A stretch of 64,000 nt of DNA from Pseudomonas fluorescens (lineage in GTDB: Bacteria > Pseudomonadota > Gammaproteobacteria > Pseudomonadales > Pseudomonadaceae): contig NZ_JSAK01000004.1 of the NCBI RefSeq assembly GCF_000802965.1, forward strand, positions 62,001 to 126,000, in the 5' to 3' direction. The notes below the pieces were generated by a model. It was not told the DNA's origin. It saw nothing but the letters and a program-made list of their open reading frames with translations, and did no database searches. Shown here piece by piece: positions 52,816 through 63,876 of the stretch (positions within the stretch are counted from its first letter, which is position 1; every line of letters starts with the position of its first letter). A program made the translations under genes and the position numbers.

Positions 52816-52939
52816 CTGTGGGAGCGAGCCTGTGTGGCGAGGGAGCTTGCTCCCGCTGGGTCGCGAAGCGGCCCCAAAAGCTTTACGACTGCTTCGCAGC
52901 CGAGCGGGAGCAAGCTCCCTCGCCACACAGGCTCCCACA
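52816..52939. repeat. Nested REPIN inside another REP element
   Basis: An inner pair of the GTGGCGAGGGAGC class (52834-52926) is enclosed by outer arms of a second class (CTGTGGGAGCGAGCCTGTG at the left, CACAGGCTCCCACA at the right). The arrangement suggests insertion of one element into another. It lies between the adaptor and pump genes of one operon. Confidence 0.85.
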
Positions 52940-52994
52940 CGGTCAGCTGCGCCTGTAACAGGCGTAGCGCCAATCAGGTTTCAAAGGATTTGCG

Positions 52995-54527
52995 ATGAGC
53001 AATAACGCCTCTTTTACGCCACCCAGCCTGTTGCTCAGCACCATCGGGCTGTCGCTGGCGACCTTCATGCAAGTGCTCGACACCACGATCGCCAACGTGG
53101 CGCTGCCGACGATTTCCGGCAACCTCGGGGTGAGCTCTGAGCAGGGCACCTGGGTGATCACTTCGTTTGCGGTCAGCAACGCCATTGCGCTGCCACTGAC
53201 CGGATGGCTCAGCCGCCGCTTCGGCGAGGTGAAGCTGTTTGTCTGGGCGACGCTGTTGTTCGTGCTGGCTTCGTTTCTGTGCGGTATTTCCACGTCGATG
53301 CCGGAACTGGTGGGCTTCCGCGTCCTGCAAGGCGTGGTGGCGGGGCCGTTGTACCCGATGACCCAGACCCTGCTGATCGCGGTTTACCCTCCGGCCAAAC
53401 GAGGGCTGGCGCTGGCGCTACTGGCGATGGTCACGGTGGTCGCGCCGATAGCCGGGCCGATCCTTGGCGGCTGGATCACCGACAGCTACAGCTGGCCGTG
53501 GATTTTCTTCATCAACGTGCCGATCGGTTTGTTCGCCGCGTGGGTTGTCACGCAACAGATGAAGAAGCGCCCCGTGGTCACCAGTCGCCAACCCATGGAC
53601 TACGTCGGTCTCATCGCGTTGATCATCGGCGTCGGTGCGCTGCAAATTGTCCTCGACAAAGGTAACGATGCCGACTGGTTCGAATCCAGTTTCATCATTG
53701 TCGGTTCGGTGATTTCGGTGGTGGCCCTGGTGTTCTTTGTGATCTGGGAAATGACCGACGAACATCCGGTGGTCAACCTGCGGCTGTTCGCTCACCGCAA
53801 CTTCCGCTACGGCACCATCGTGTTGATTCTGGGTTATGCCGGGTTCTTCGGGATCAACCTGATCCTGCCGCAATGGCTGCAAACACGACTGGGCTACACC
53901 GCGACCTGGGCCGGTTTTGCCGTGGCCCCGCTGGGGATACTGCCGGTCCTGCTGGCGCCATTTGTCGGTAAGTACGCACCGAAGTTCGACATGCGCCTGC
54001 TGGCGGGCGGGGCGTTCCTGGCGATCGGCTTGAGCTGTTTCATGCGCGCCGGCTTCACCAATGAAGTGGACTTCCAGCACATCGCCATGGTGCAACTGTT
54101 TATGGGTATCGGCGTGGCACTGTTCTTCATGCCGACCCTGACCATCCTGCTCTCGGACCTGCCGCCTAGCCAGATTGCCGACGGTTCGGGCCTGGCCACG
54201 TTCTTGCGGACCTTGGGCGGTAGTTTTGCCGCGTCATTGACCACCTGGATCTGGATCCGCCGGGCTGATCAACACCATGCCTACCTGACCGAAAGCATCA
54301 CCCAGTTCGATCCCGCGACCCGCGAGGCGTTGACCCAATTGGGTGGGGCAGGGGCCAAGGCGTATACCCAGCTGGATCAGATGGTGATCAGCCAGGCGTA
54401 CATCATGTCCACGGTGGACTACTTCACCCTGTTGGGTTGGATGTTCATAGGCTTGATATTGATTGTGTGGCTGGCCAAACCGCCGTTTACGGCGAAGGCC
54501 GGGCCTGCGGCTTCCGCGGGGCATTGA
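52995..54527 (+). CDS. EmrB-like MFS multidrug efflux pump (DHA2, 14 TM)
   Basis: A 510-residue inner-membrane drug:proton antiporter with about 14 hydrophobic segments. The DHA2 signatures are FMQVLDTTIANVALPTISGNLG (motif D1 in TM1), SSEQGTWVITSFAVSNAIALPLTGWLSRRFGEVK (motif A) and VTVVAPIAGPILGGWITD (motif C). It should assemble with the preceding adaptor and outer-membrane factor for efflux of hydrophobic compounds. The 186-base gap before it contains a nested REPIN, and GGTTTCAAAGGATTTGCG supplies its own ribosome-binding site. Confidence 0.94.
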   Translation: MSNNASFTPPSLLLSTIGLSLATFMQVLDTTIANVALPTISGNLGVSSEQGTWVITSFAVSNAIALPLTGWLSRRFGEVKLFVWATLLFVLASFLCGISTSMPELVGFRVLQGVVAGPLYPMTQTLLIAVYPPAKRGLALALLAMVTVVAPIAGPILGGWITDSYSWPWIFFINVPIGLFAAWVVTQQMKKRPVVTSRQPMDYVGLIALIIGVGALQIVLDKGNDADWFESSFIIVGSVISVVALVFFVIWEMTDEHPVVNLRLFAHRNFRYGTIVLILGYAGFFGINLILPQWLQTRLGYTATWAGFAVAPLGILPVLLAPFVGKYAPKFDMRLLAGGAFLAIGLSCFMRAGFTNEVDFQHIAMVQLFMGIGVALFFMPTLTILLSDLPPSQIADGSGLATFLRTLGGSFAASLTTWIWIRRADQHHAYLTESITQFDPATREALTQLGGAGAKAYTQLDQMVISQAYIMSTVDYFTLLGWMFIGLILIVWLAKPPFTAKAGPAASAGH

Positions 54528-54542
54528 GTCAAGCACAATCAA

Positions 54543-54632
54543 TGTAGGAGCCGGCTTGCTGGCGAAGGCGGTGTGTCAGATGCAATTGATCCAGCTGACA
54601 CACCGCGATTGCCAGCAAGCCGGCTCCTACAA
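54543..54632. repeat. REPIN (class GTAGGAGCCGGCTTGCTGGCGA)
   Basis: TGTAGGAGCCGGCTTGCTGG and its inverted copy ending CGGCTCCTACA lie between the convergent pump and lpxH genes. Confidence 0.93.
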
Positions 54633-54641
54633 AGGGGGGCG

Positions 54642-55394
54642 TTAGATTGTGGGGGCGGCAAGCTGCGGTGGCGGGGCGAAGTCGAACGGCGCCAGCGCAA
54701 AGCCGTGCTCATCGACCTGCAATGCCCAGCCCTGACGATCCCAATCCCCCAGCACGATGCGCCGCGCTGCCTGTTCACCCAATTGCAACTTGTGAATGGC
54801 GGGGCGGTGGGTGTGGCCGTGGATCAGGGTTTTCACGCCGTACTGCTGCATGATCCGCGGAATCTCTTCGGGCGTGACATCGACAATGTCATTGGCCTTC
54901 ATCCGCGTCTGCGCACGGCTTTCGCTGCGCAGTTTGCGCGCCAGTTTATGCCGGGTGCTTAACGGCAGGTGCCGCAGGATGAACAGGGTGATCGGGTTGC
55001 GCAGGTAGCGACGCAGCTTCATATAGGCTTCGTCGCGGGTGCAGAGGCTGTCGCCGTGCATCAGCAGCACCGGTTCGCCGTTGAACTGCACGACACTCGG
55101 GTCTTTCAGCAAAGTGCAGCCGGCCTGTTTGCAAAAGGCCGGGCCGAGCATGAAATCGCGATTGCCATGCATCAGGAAAATGGCCGTGCCGCTGTCGCTC
55201 AATTCGCGCAGGGCCTGGCAGATGGAACGCTGGAAAGGGGTCATGGCGTCGTCGCCAATCCACGCCTCGAAAAAGTCGCCCAGAATGTACAACGCACTCG
55301 CCGAGCGGGCGCGTCCGGCGAGCAAATCCAGAAACGCCCGGGTAATGTCCGGGCGCTCCTCTTCCAGATGTAAATCTGAAATCAGCAATATCAC
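54642..55394 (-). CDS. lpxH: UDP-2,3-diacylglucosamine diphosphatase
   Basis: A 250-residue metallophosphoesterase of lipid A synthesis, hydrolysing UDP-2,3-diacylglucosamine to lipid X at the inner-membrane face. Metal-site motifs are [10 protein letters not shown] at residue 6, [21 protein letters not shown] and [10 protein letters not shown], in the spacing of LpxH. GTG 55394 overlaps the ppiB stop (GTGA), giving coupled translation. The gene order ppiB-lpxH beside glnS and cysS is usual in Pseudomonas. Confidence 0.95.
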   Translation of the reverse strand: MILLISDLHLEEERPDITRAFLDLLAGRARSASALYILGDFFEAWIGDDAMTPFQRSICQALRELSDSGTAIFLMHGNRDFMLGPAFCKQAGCTLLKDPSVVQFNGEPVLLMHGDSLCTRDEAYMKLRRYLRNPITLFILRHLPLSTRHKLARKLRSESRAQTRMKANDIVDVTPEEIPRIMQQYGVKTLIHGHTHRPAIHKLQLGEQAARRIVLGDWDRQGWALQVDEHGFALAPFDFAPPPQLAAPTI

Positions 55395-55894
55395 TCAATG
55401 ATCTCGGCTTTCTCGATGATCACGTCGTCTGCTGGTACGTCCTGGTGGCCGGACTTGGAAGTGGTGGCCACGCCTTTGATCTTGTCGACAACGTCGGTGC
55501 CGGCGGTCACTTTGCCGAATACCGCGTAGCCCCAGCCTTGAACGTTCTTGCCGCTGTGGTTCAGGAAGCTGTTGTCAGCCACGTTGATGAAGAACTGTGC
55601 GGAAGCCGAATGCGGCTCCATGGTGCGGGCCATGGCGACAGTGTACTTATCGTTGGAAAGACCGTTGTCAGCTTCGTTCTGGATGCTTGGACGCTTGTCT
55701 TTCTTTTCTTTCATGCCTGGCTCGAAACCGCCGCCCTGGATCATGAAGTTACCGATCACACGGTGGAAAACGGTGTTTTCGTAGTGACCGGCTTTCACGT
55801 ACTCGACGAAGTTGGCCACGGTGATCGGGGCTTTCTCGGCGTTCAGTTCCAGGACGATGTCGCCATGGTTGGTGGTCAGTTTGACTTGGGTCAT
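55391..55894 (-). CDS. ppiB: Cyclophilin-type peptidyl-prolyl cis-trans isomerase B
   Basis: A 167-residue cytoplasmic cyclophilin. The catalytic segment [18 protein letters not shown] contains the active-site Arg and Phe-Met-Gln residues, and [23 protein letters not shown] the substrate-binding region. There is no signal peptide, so it is the cytoplasmic form. It is co-transcribed with lpxH through a 4-base overlap and divergent from glnS across 266 bases. Confidence 0.95.
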   Translation of the reverse strand: MTQVKLTTNHGDIVLELNAEKAPITVANFVEYVKAGHYENTVFHRVIGNFMIQGGGFEPGMKEKKDKRPSIQNEADNGLSNDKYTVAMARTMEPHSASAQFFINVADNSFLNHSGKNVQGWGYAVFGKVTAGTDVVDKIKGVATTSKSGHQDVPADDVIIEKAEIIE

Positions 55895-56160
55895 GATCGG
55901 GCACTCTTTTTAAACAGCAGTTTTATAAGGAATTCGTGGTTTTGGGACATTTCGTCCGCACACCGGTTCAGCCTGTCTGGGCCAAGGTGCGCAGTTTAGC
56001 GTGACAGACGCGAATTTCGAGGCTGTTTTTCATTTACGGCCTATTAAATGCGACCGTTTGCAGGTGCGCTCTGTCAGGTGCTTGACGGCATCGGCTATGA
56101 TAGCGGCTTTGTTTTGTCCGGCCTTCATTACGGCCACGCACTTGTACGTTCAAGGATCCT

Positions 56161-57858
<1,698 letters not shown>

Positions 57859-57872
57859 TTCAAGGAACTAAC

Positions 57873-59255
57873 GTGCTAACGATCTACAACACGCTCACCA
57901 AGAGCAAAGAAGTCTTCAAGCCGCTCGATGGCAACAAGGTGCGCATGTACGTGTGCGGCATGACCGTGTACGACTACTGCCACCTGGGCCACGGCCGCAG
58001 CATGGTCGCGTTCGACCTGGTGACGCGCTGGTTGCGCTTCAGCGGCTACGACCTGACCTACGTGCGCAACATCACCGACATCGACGACAAGATCATCAAC
58101 CGGGCCAACGAGAACGGTGAATCGTTCGAAGCCTTGACCGAGCGCATGATCGCGGCGATGCACGAAGACGAAGCGCGCCTGAACATCAAGAAGCCGGACA
58201 TGGAACCGCGTGCCACGGATCACATCCCTGGCATGCACGCGATGATCCAGACCCTGATCGACAAGGGCTACGCCTACGCTCCGGGCAATGGCGACGTGTA
58301 CTACCGCGTCGGCAAGTTCATGGGCTACGGCAAGCTGTCGCGCAAGAAGATCGAAGACCTGCGCATCGGCGCGCGGATCGAAGTCGACGAGTCCAAGCAG
58401 GACCCGCTGGACTTCGTGCTGTGGAAAGCCGCCAAGCCGGGCGAGCCGAGTTGGGAATCACCGTGGGGCGCCGGGCGTCCGGGCTGGCACATCGAGTGCT
58501 CGGTGATGTCGACCTGCTGCCTCGGTGAGACTTTCGACATTCATGGCGGCGGCAGCGACCTCGAGTTCCCGCACCACGAGAACGAAATCGCCCAGAGCGA
58601 AGCGGCCACCGGCAAGACCTACGCCAACGCGTGGATGCATTGCGGCATGATCCGCATCAATGGCGAGAAGATGTCCAAGTCCTTGAACAACTTCTTCACC
58701 ATTCGCGACGTGCTCGACAAGTACCACCCGGAAGTCGTGCGTTACCTGCTGGTGTCGAGCCACTACCGCAGCGCGATCAACTACTCGGAAGACAACCTCA
58801 AGGACGCCAAGGGCGCGCTTGAGCGTTTCTACCACGCGTTGAAAGGTCTGCCGAGCGTGGCCCCGGCTGGCGGCGAAGCGTTCGTCGAGCGTTTCACCCA
58901 GGTGATGAACGACGACTTCGGTACGCCGGAAGCCTGCGCGGTGCTGTTCGAGATGGTTCGCGAGATCAACCGCCTGCGCGAGAGCGATCTCAATGCAGCG
59001 GCCGGTCTGGCGGCGCGCTTGAAGGAACTGGCCAGTGTGCTGGGTGTGTTGCAGCTCGAAGCCGACGACTTCCTGCAAGGCGGTGCCGAAGGGCGCGTGG
59101 ATGCCGCTGAAGTCGATGCGCTGATTGCGGCTCGTCTGGCGGCACGTGCCGGTAAAGACTGGGCGGAATCCGACCGCATCCGCGACCAGCTCACCGCCAT
59201 GGGTGTGGTGCTGGAAGATGGAAAGGGCGGCACCACTTGGCGTCTGGCTGACTGA
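57873..59255 (+). CDS. cysS: Cysteinyl-tRNA synthetase
   Basis: A 460-residue class I synthetase. The start is GTG 57873 behind AAGGAAC, giving the usual MLTIYNTL opening; the frame extends 6 codons upstream. Zinc ligands are C-G-M-T-V-Y-D near residue 28, IECSVM and HHENEIAQ. The HIGH motif is HLGHGRSM and the KMSKS motif is [12 protein letters not shown]. The C-terminal anticodon-binding helical domain is complete. A Rho-independent terminator follows 18 bases after the stop. Confidence 0.97.
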   Translation: MLTIYNTLTKSKEVFKPLDGNKVRMYVCGMTVYDYCHLGHGRSMVAFDLVTRWLRFSGYDLTYVRNITDIDDKIINRANENGESFEALTERMIAAMHEDEARLNIKKPDMEPRATDHIPGMHAMIQTLIDKGYAYAPGNGDVYYRVGKFMGYGKLSRKKIEDLRIGARIEVDESKQDPLDFVLWKAAKPGEPSWESPWGAGRPGWHIECSVMSTCCLGETFDIHGGGSDLEFPHHENEIAQSEAATGKTYANAWMHCGMIRINGEKMSKSLNNFFTIRDVLDKYHPEVVRYLLVSSHYRSAINYSEDNLKDAKGALERFYHALKGLPSVAPAGGEAFVERFTQVMNDDFGTPEACAVLFEMVREINRLRESDLNAAAGLAARLKELASVLGVLQLEADDFLQGGAEGRVDAAEVDALIAARLAARAGKDWAESDRIRDQLTAMGVVLEDGKGGTTWRLAD

Positions 59256-59272
59256 TTGCTTCGTTACAGACA

Positions 59273-59300
59273 AAACCCGCCTTGTGCGGGTTTTTGTTTT
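59273..59300 (+). terminator. Intrinsic terminator of glnS-cysS
   Basis: AAACCCGC, loop CTTGT, GCGGGTTT, then a T-rich tail (TTTGTTTTTA). A classic Rho-independent terminator on the plus strand. Confidence 0.92.
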
Positions 59301-59340
59301 TAGGGAGCTGCTCGCTAATTCTGCGCTGACAGGACGGGCG

Positions 59341-59434
59341 TCATCGCTGGCAAGCCAGCTCCCACAGTGTCCGTGTCGTACTCAAAAAATATGCAGCACG
59401 CAGAACCTGTGGGAGCTGGCTTGCCAGCGATGGG
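59341..59434. repeat. REPIN (class GTGGGAGCTGGCTTGCCAGCGA), tail to tail
   Basis: ATCGCTGGCAAGCCAGCTCCCACAG and CTGTGGGAGCTGGCTTGCCAGCGAT are separated by about 45 bases, between cysS and the sigma-54 regulator gene. Confidence 0.92.
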
Positions 59435-59452
59435 GCCCATCTGGGCAACCCG

Positions 59453-61285
59453 TCATTCCGTCTGGCGAAGTCGTTTGTAGAGGGTATTGCGACTAACCCC
59501 CAACCGCCGCGCCAGATACGAAATATTTCCCCCAGCCGCTTGAAGCTGCCGATTCAAATCCTCGGCATCATTCAAATCCACTGCCAAAGTCTCAGGCGTC
59601 TCAACCGGCTCCATCTCCAGATCGACAAAAAAATCATCCGGCAAATGCTCCGGTCTCACCGGTTGTTCCTCGGCCATGGCCAGCGCTACCTGCATCACGC
59701 TGCTGACCTGGCGTAAATTTCCCGGCCACGGATGACGGTCGAACAGCGCCAATACCTCACGGCTCAAGCCGGCCCACTGACTCGGTTCGCGGTGCTGTTC
59801 CCACAAGCGTTTGAACAACGCTTCTTTATCACTGCGCTCTCGCAACGGCGGTAATTCGAGGGTCAAACCGCCAATCCGGTAATACAAGTCCTCACGGAAA
59901 TGCCCTAATTGGACTTGCTCGCGCAACGAGCGGTTAGTCGCCGAGATGATGCGAATGTCTACAGGGAACAACTCGCTGCTGCCCACCGGTTGCACGCAAC
60001 GCTCCTGCAACACCCGCAACAATCGCGCCTGGGTCGGCAGCGGCATATCGCCGATTTCATCGAGAAACAGTGTGCCTTTGTCAGCCTTGCGGATCAGGCC
60101 GATGCTGCCTTTCTGGTTCGCTCCGGTGAACGCGCCTTTCTCGTAGCCGAAAAGTTCTGATTCAACCAGTTCGGCGGGGATCGCTGCACAGTTCACTGCA
60201 ATAAACGCCTGTTTGCTGCGAGAGCTGGCCTGATGCAAGGCTTTGACGAAGACTTCCTTGCCGACCCCGGTTTCACCATGAATCAACAGTGGAATGTCTT
60301 TTTCCAGCAAGCGCTCGGCCTGGCGCACGGCTTTTTCTACGCGACTGTCGCCGAAGTGCAGGGTATTGAGGCTGATCGCGGCGGGTTCCGTGATCTTGGT
60401 TTCAGCAAACAGTCGCGGCTGAATCGGCACTTGTTTCGGTCGTTTCAGCAGGCATTGAAAGCGATTGCGCCCGGAAGCCTGTAGGGAGAAGGGCAGGCCT
60501 TCGGGTTGATTCAGCAATTCCAGCAACGAGACCTTGAACAGACTCTCGACACTGACCCGCGACAGGCGCACGCCGAGCAAGTTATCCGCGCGGCGATTGG
60601 CGGACAGCACCTGGCCGCTCTCATCGAAAATCAGCAGCCCGGCCCACTGGCTGTCGAGGTTGTTCAGGCCGGTGTTGAAGGTCAGTTGAAAATGCTGGCC
60701 ATGGAACAGGTTGAGGATCAGCCGGTTCTCCACGGTCTGGCTCATCATCTTGACCATGCCCAAGGTATGGGATGGCGGCAAGTAACTGTCACTGGACACA
60801 TCCAGCACGGCGATGACCTTGCGCTCGGCATCGAAAATCGGCGCGGCGGAACCGGTCATGAAACGATTGGCCTTGAGAAAGTGTTCATCGTGTTCGATGT
60901 GTACCGCTTGCTCGCAGGCCAGCGCGGTGCCGATCGCGTTGGTGCCGCTGCAACGCTCCATCCAGCTGGCGCCGGCACTGAAGCCACGGGTCAGGCTCGG
61001 TTCGATGAAACGCTGGGTGCCCCAGGACGTCAGCACCTGGCCCTGATTGTCGGCGAGCATGATCAGGCAATTGGAGTTGCTCAGGATGTTTTCGTAATAC
61101 GGCAGCACTTCCTGGTGCGTGGTCTGCACCAGGGAATGCTGGCTCTCCAGCAACTGCGCGACGCCTTCGGCTGGCAGTTGATCGAACGCCGGGGCGCTTT
61201 GATGGTTAAGGCCGAACGCGCGGCAACGGTTCCAGGAGTCCTGGATGATGGCGTCATGGGAGAGCGGCAGGGCAGGTGTGGCCAT
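59453..61285 (-). CDS. Sigma-54-dependent activator, AcoR-like (GAF, AAA+, Fis)
   Basis: A 610-residue enhancer-binding protein. The N-terminal sensor (residues about 70-195) is GAF-like with FSAGASWMERCSGTNAIGTAL typical of AcoR/DhaR proteins, and a PAS-like segment follows (about 215-260). The AAA+ domain has Walker A GETGVGKE at 337-344, the sigma-54 contact loop GAFTGA at 384-389 and Walker B LFLDE at 406-410. The C-terminal Fis helix-turn-helix is GNISYLARRLGVSRNTLYKRL. No receiver domain is present, so it senses a small molecule directly. It is divergent from an ABC transporter operon with a sigma-54 promoter, its evident target. Confidence 0.95.
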   Translation of the reverse strand: MATPALPLSHDAIIQDSWNRCRAFGLNHQSAPAFDQLPAEGVAQLLESQHSLVQTTHQEVLPYYENILSNSNCLIMLADNQGQVLTSWGTQRFIEPSLTRGFSAGASWMERCSGTNAIGTALACEQAVHIEHDEHFLKANRFMTGSAAPIFDAERKVIAVLDVSSDSYLPPSHTLGMVKMMSQTVENRLILNLFHGQHFQLTFNTGLNNLDSQWAGLLIFDESGQVLSANRRADNLLGVRLSRVSVESLFKVSLLELLNQPEGLPFSLQASGRNRFQCLLKRPKQVPIQPRLFAETKITEPAAISLNTLHFGDSRVEKAVRQAERLLEKDIPLLIHGETGVGKEVFVKALHQASSRSKQAFIAVNCAAIPAELVESELFGYEKGAFTGANQKGSIGLIRKADKGTLFLDEIGDMPLPTQARLLRVLQERCVQPVGSSELFPVDIRIISATNRSLREQVQLGHFREDLYYRIGGLTLELPPLRERSDKEALFKRLWEQHREPSQWAGLSREVLALFDRHPWPGNLRQVSSVMQVALAMAEEQPVRPEHLPDDFFVDLEMEPVETPETLAVDLNDAEDLNRQLQAAGGNISYLARRLGVSRNTLYKRLRQTE

Positions 61286-61379
61286 GGCAATCGATCTCTG
61301 AACAAGCTTTTATTGTTTTTATTGTTTTTGCACATCACGTTGAATCTCACACGTGACGGTTCTGGCATCGCCACGCCTT

Positions 61380-61445
61380 CGTAGGAGCCGGCTTGCTGGC
61401 GATGGCGATTTCGATGACGCCATCGCCAGCAAGCCGGCTCCTACG
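61380..61445. repeat. REPIN (class GTAGGAGCCGGCTTGCTGGCGA), short
   Basis: A compact perfect pair: GTAGGAGCCGGCTTGCTGGC and its reverse complement around about 20 bases, at the regulator side of the divergent gap 61286-61666. Confidence 0.94.
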
Positions 61446-61452
61446 GGGACCG

Positions 61453-61562
61453 TGAACAGTCCATAGAGTGTTGTTCACTATTGTTCACTGTCAATGGGTG
61501 AACTGTTCAATTGTTCATTTCCGATTGTTCATTTCTGTTCAGCAACGAACGTTCACTGTTCG
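61453..61562. promoter_or_regulatory. Array of TGTTCA repeats (enhancer sites for the sigma-54 activator)
   Basis: Six exact TGTTCA copies start at 61472, 61482, 61504, 61512, 61526 and 61536. One inverted TGAACA is at 61453, and near-copies are at 61499, 61550 and 61557. The array ends about 45 bases upstream of the -24 promoter box, where an enhancer-binding protein would be expected to sit. Confidence 0.75.
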
Positions 61563-61605
61563 CACTTTTAACAAAATTCTCGCCTGATCAAAGACTTGTG
61601 ATTTT

Positions 61606-61620
61606 TGGCACAAATGTCGC
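61606..61620 (+). promoter_or_regulatory. Sigma-54 promoter of the ABC transporter operon
   Basis: TTGGCAC-AAATG-TCGC: TGGCAC at 61606-61611, five bases, TCGC at 61617-61620. It differs by one base from TGGCAC-N5-TTGC. The start would be near 61632, giving a 35-base leader. Confidence 0.78.
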
Positions 61621-61645
61621 TATGTAGCTCCGGTCGCTTGACTCC

Positions 61646-61657
61646 AAAAATAAAAAA
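61646..61657 (+). promoter_or_regulatory. Possible Hfq/Crc target (CA motif) before the ABC operon
   Basis: AAAAATAAAAAA, fitting the AANAANAA pattern bound by Hfq with Crc, directly overlaps the ribosome-binding region of the first gene (AAAAAAGG, ATG 61667). It would make translation sensitive to catabolite repression. Confidence 0.5.
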
Positions 61658-61666
61658 GGCCGAGCC

Positions 61667-62761
61667 ATGTCATTAACCCTGGAGCATGTCAGCCGCACCG
61701 TCGAGGGCCAGACCTGGATCGACGATGCGTGTCTCAGTTTCGAACCTGGATCCTTCAACGTCTTGCTCGGGCGCACGCTGTCCGGCAAGACCAGTCTCAT
61801 GCGTCTGATGGCCGGGCTGGACAAGCCGGACAGCGGCCGCATCCTGATGAATGGCGTCGATGTCACCCAGCGCCCGGTACGCCTGCGCAACGTCTCGATG
61901 GTGTATCAACAGTTCATCAATTACCCGACCATGACGGTGTTCGAAAACATCGCCTCGCCGCTGCGTCAGGCCGGTATTTCCAATGAGCTGATCCAGAATA
62001 AAGTGCTGGAAACCGCCAGGATGCTGCGCATCGAGAAATTCCTCCAGCGCTACCCCCTCGAACTCTCCGGCGGCCAGCAACAGCGCACCGCCATGGCCCG
62101 GGCGCTGGTCAAGGACGCCGAACTGATCCTGTTCGACGAGCCGCTGGTCAACCTCGACTACAAGTTGCGTGAAGAGCTGCGCCAGGAAATGCGCGAGCTG
62201 TTCAAGGCCCGGCACACCATTGCCATCTACGCCACCACCGAACCCAACGAGGCGCTGGCCCTCGGCGGTACCACGACCATTCTTCACGAAGGTCGGGTGA
62301 TCCAGAGCGGCAAGTCGTCCGAGGTCTATCACCAGCCGCAGTCCGTGCTGGCGGCCGAGCTGTTTTCCGAGCCGCCGATCAACCTGATGCCGGGTCGCAT
62401 CGCCGGCAATGAAGTGAGTTTTGCCAACTTCGTGCACTTCCCGCTGAACGTCGATCTGCGCCCGGTGGGCGAGGGCGAGTTTCGTTTCGGCGTGCGCCCG
62501 AGCCATATCTCGCTGGTGCCGAGCAACGACGATGACCTCGAACTGGCGGTGACCGTCGAAGTCGCGGAAATCAGCGGCTCGGAAACCTTCCTGCACGTGC
62601 GCAACGAACATTTCCTGCTGGTGCTGCACTTGCCCGGCGTTCACGAATACGACGTCGATGCGCCGATCCGCATCTACATTCCGACCCATAAACTGTTTGT
62701 GTTCGATGCGCAGGGGCGGCTCGTCCAGGCGCCCGGCCGGCGCATTGCGAGGGTTGCCTGA
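61667..62761 (+). CDS. Polyol/glycerol-type ABC transporter ATP-binding protein 1
   Basis: A 364-residue ATPase of the carbohydrate (MalK/UgpC-like) class with a C-terminal regulatory OB domain. Walker A is GRTLSGKTS at about residue 35, the signature LSGGQQQR is intact, and Walker B is [12 protein letters not shown]. The H-loop histidine appears missing: the usual VTHD reads ATTEP. With the second ATPase it resembles the GlpS/GlpT pair of rhizobial glycerol ABC transporters, so a glycerol or polyol substrate is plausible but not proven. The stop overlaps the second gene by one base (TGATG). Confidence 0.9.
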   Translation: MSLTLEHVSRTVEGQTWIDDACLSFEPGSFNVLLGRTLSGKTSLMRLMAGLDKPDSGRILMNGVDVTQRPVRLRNVSMVYQQFINYPTMTVFENIASPLRQAGISNELIQNKVLETARMLRIEKFLQRYPLELSGGQQQRTAMARALVKDAELILFDEPLVNLDYKLREELRQEMRELFKARHTIAIYATTEPNEALALGGTTTILHEGRVIQSGKSSEVYHQPQSVLAAELFSEPPINLMPGRIAGNEVSFANFVHFPLNVDLRPVGEGEFRFGVRPSHISLVPSNDDDLELAVTVEVAEISGSETFLHVRNEHFLLVLHLPGVHEYDVDAPIRIYIPTHKLFVFDAQGRLVQAPGRRIARVA

Positions 62762-63876
62762 TGGCCGAAATCCGTTTGCAGAACCTCGCCCACAGTTACA
62801 CCAAAACGCCCAGTGGCCCTGAGGATTACGCGATCCGCGAGATGGACCACATCTGGGAGCAGGGCGGTGCCTATGCGTTGCTCGGGCCCTCTGGGTGCGG
62901 CAAGTCGACCTTGCTCAACATCATTTCCGGATTGCTCAGCCCGTCCCAGGGACATGTCCTGTTCGACGGCAAAGCGGTCAACGACCTGACCCCGGAAAAG
63001 CGCAATATCGCCCAGGTTTTCCAGTTTCCGGTGGTCTACGACACCATGACGGTGTTCGACAACCTGGCGTTCCCGCTGCGAAACCAGGGCATGGCCGAGG
63101 CAAAAGTTCACACCAAGGTGCAGGAGATTGCCGAAGTCCTCGACCTCCAGGCGCTGCTGAACAAGAAAGCACGCAACCTGACCGCTGACGAAAAACAGAA
63201 AGTCTCCATGGGCCGTGGACTGGTGCGCGATGACGTGTCGGCGATCCTCTTCGATGAACCGCTGACGGTGATCGACCCGCACCTGAAGTGGAAGCTGCGG
63301 CGCAAGCTCAAGCAGATCCACGAGCAATTCAACATCACCATGGTCTACGTTACCCACGATCAACTGGAAGCCTCGACTTTCGCCGACAAGATCGCGGTGA
63401 TGTACGGCGGACAGATCGTGCAGTTCGGTACGCCTCGGGAATTGTTCGAGCGACCAAGCCACACCTTTGTCGGCTATTTCATCGGCAGTCCGGGGATGAA
63501 CCTCATCGACGTCCAGCCACAACCGGGTGGGGTTGGGTTCGCATCCACCCATTTGCCGCTGTCCGAGGCCATGCAGAAGCGCATTGCCGAATCCGAGTGG
63601 CACACCCTGAAAGTCGGTATTCGCCCGGAGTTCGTCCATGTCTGGGACGAACCATTCGATGACGCGATGCAGGCACAGGTCGTACACGTCGAAGACCTCG
63701 GCACCTACAAGATCATGACCCTGAACCTCGACGGCGCGCCGCTGAAAGTGCGCCTGGCGGAAGACAAACCGGTGCCACAGGGCACGGCGTACATCAGTTT
63801 TCCGGCGCAGTGGCTGATGGTCTACGCCGACGATTTTTTGCTGGAAGCACAAGCGATCATCGAGGAGCAGCCATGA
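62761..63876 (+). CDS. Polyol/glycerol-type ABC transporter ATP-binding protein 2
   Basis: A 371-residue ATPase, partner of the previous one. Walker A GPSGCGKST, Walker B AILFDEPLTVID and the H-loop VTHDQ are intact, but the signature motif reads LTADEKQ instead of LSGGQ. In a heterodimer this lost signature pairs with the nucleotide site of partner 1, which lacks its H-loop histidine, so one composite site is degenerate and the other complete. The C-terminal OB region (FIGSPGMNLIDVQ onward) is of the sugar-transporter type. ATG 62761 overlaps the previous stop; its own stop overlaps the permease start by 4 bases. Confidence 0.9.
   Translation: MAEIRLQNLAHSYTKTPSGPEDYAIREMDHIWEQGGAYALLGPSGCGKSTLLNIISGLLSPSQGHVLFDGKAVNDLTPEKRNIAQVFQFPVVYDTMTVFDNLAFPLRNQGMAEAKVHTKVQEIAEVLDLQALLNKKARNLTADEKQKVSMGRGLVRDDVSAILFDEPLTVIDPHLKWKLRRKLKQIHEQFNITMVYVTHDQLEASTFADKIAVMYGGQIVQFGTPRELFERPSHTFVGYFIGSPGMNLIDVQPQPGGVGFASTHLPLSEAMQKRIAESEWHTLKVGIRPEFVHVWDEPFDDAMQAQVVHVEDLGTYKIMTLNLDGAPLKVRLAEDKPVPQGTAYISFPAQWLMVYADDFLLEAQAIIEEQP

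Noticed and set aside
51429..52973. 514-codon minus-strand frame opposite the adaptor gene
   Set aside because: It runs through a REPIN and opposite two real genes, with His/Arg/Gln-rich sequence and no motifs.
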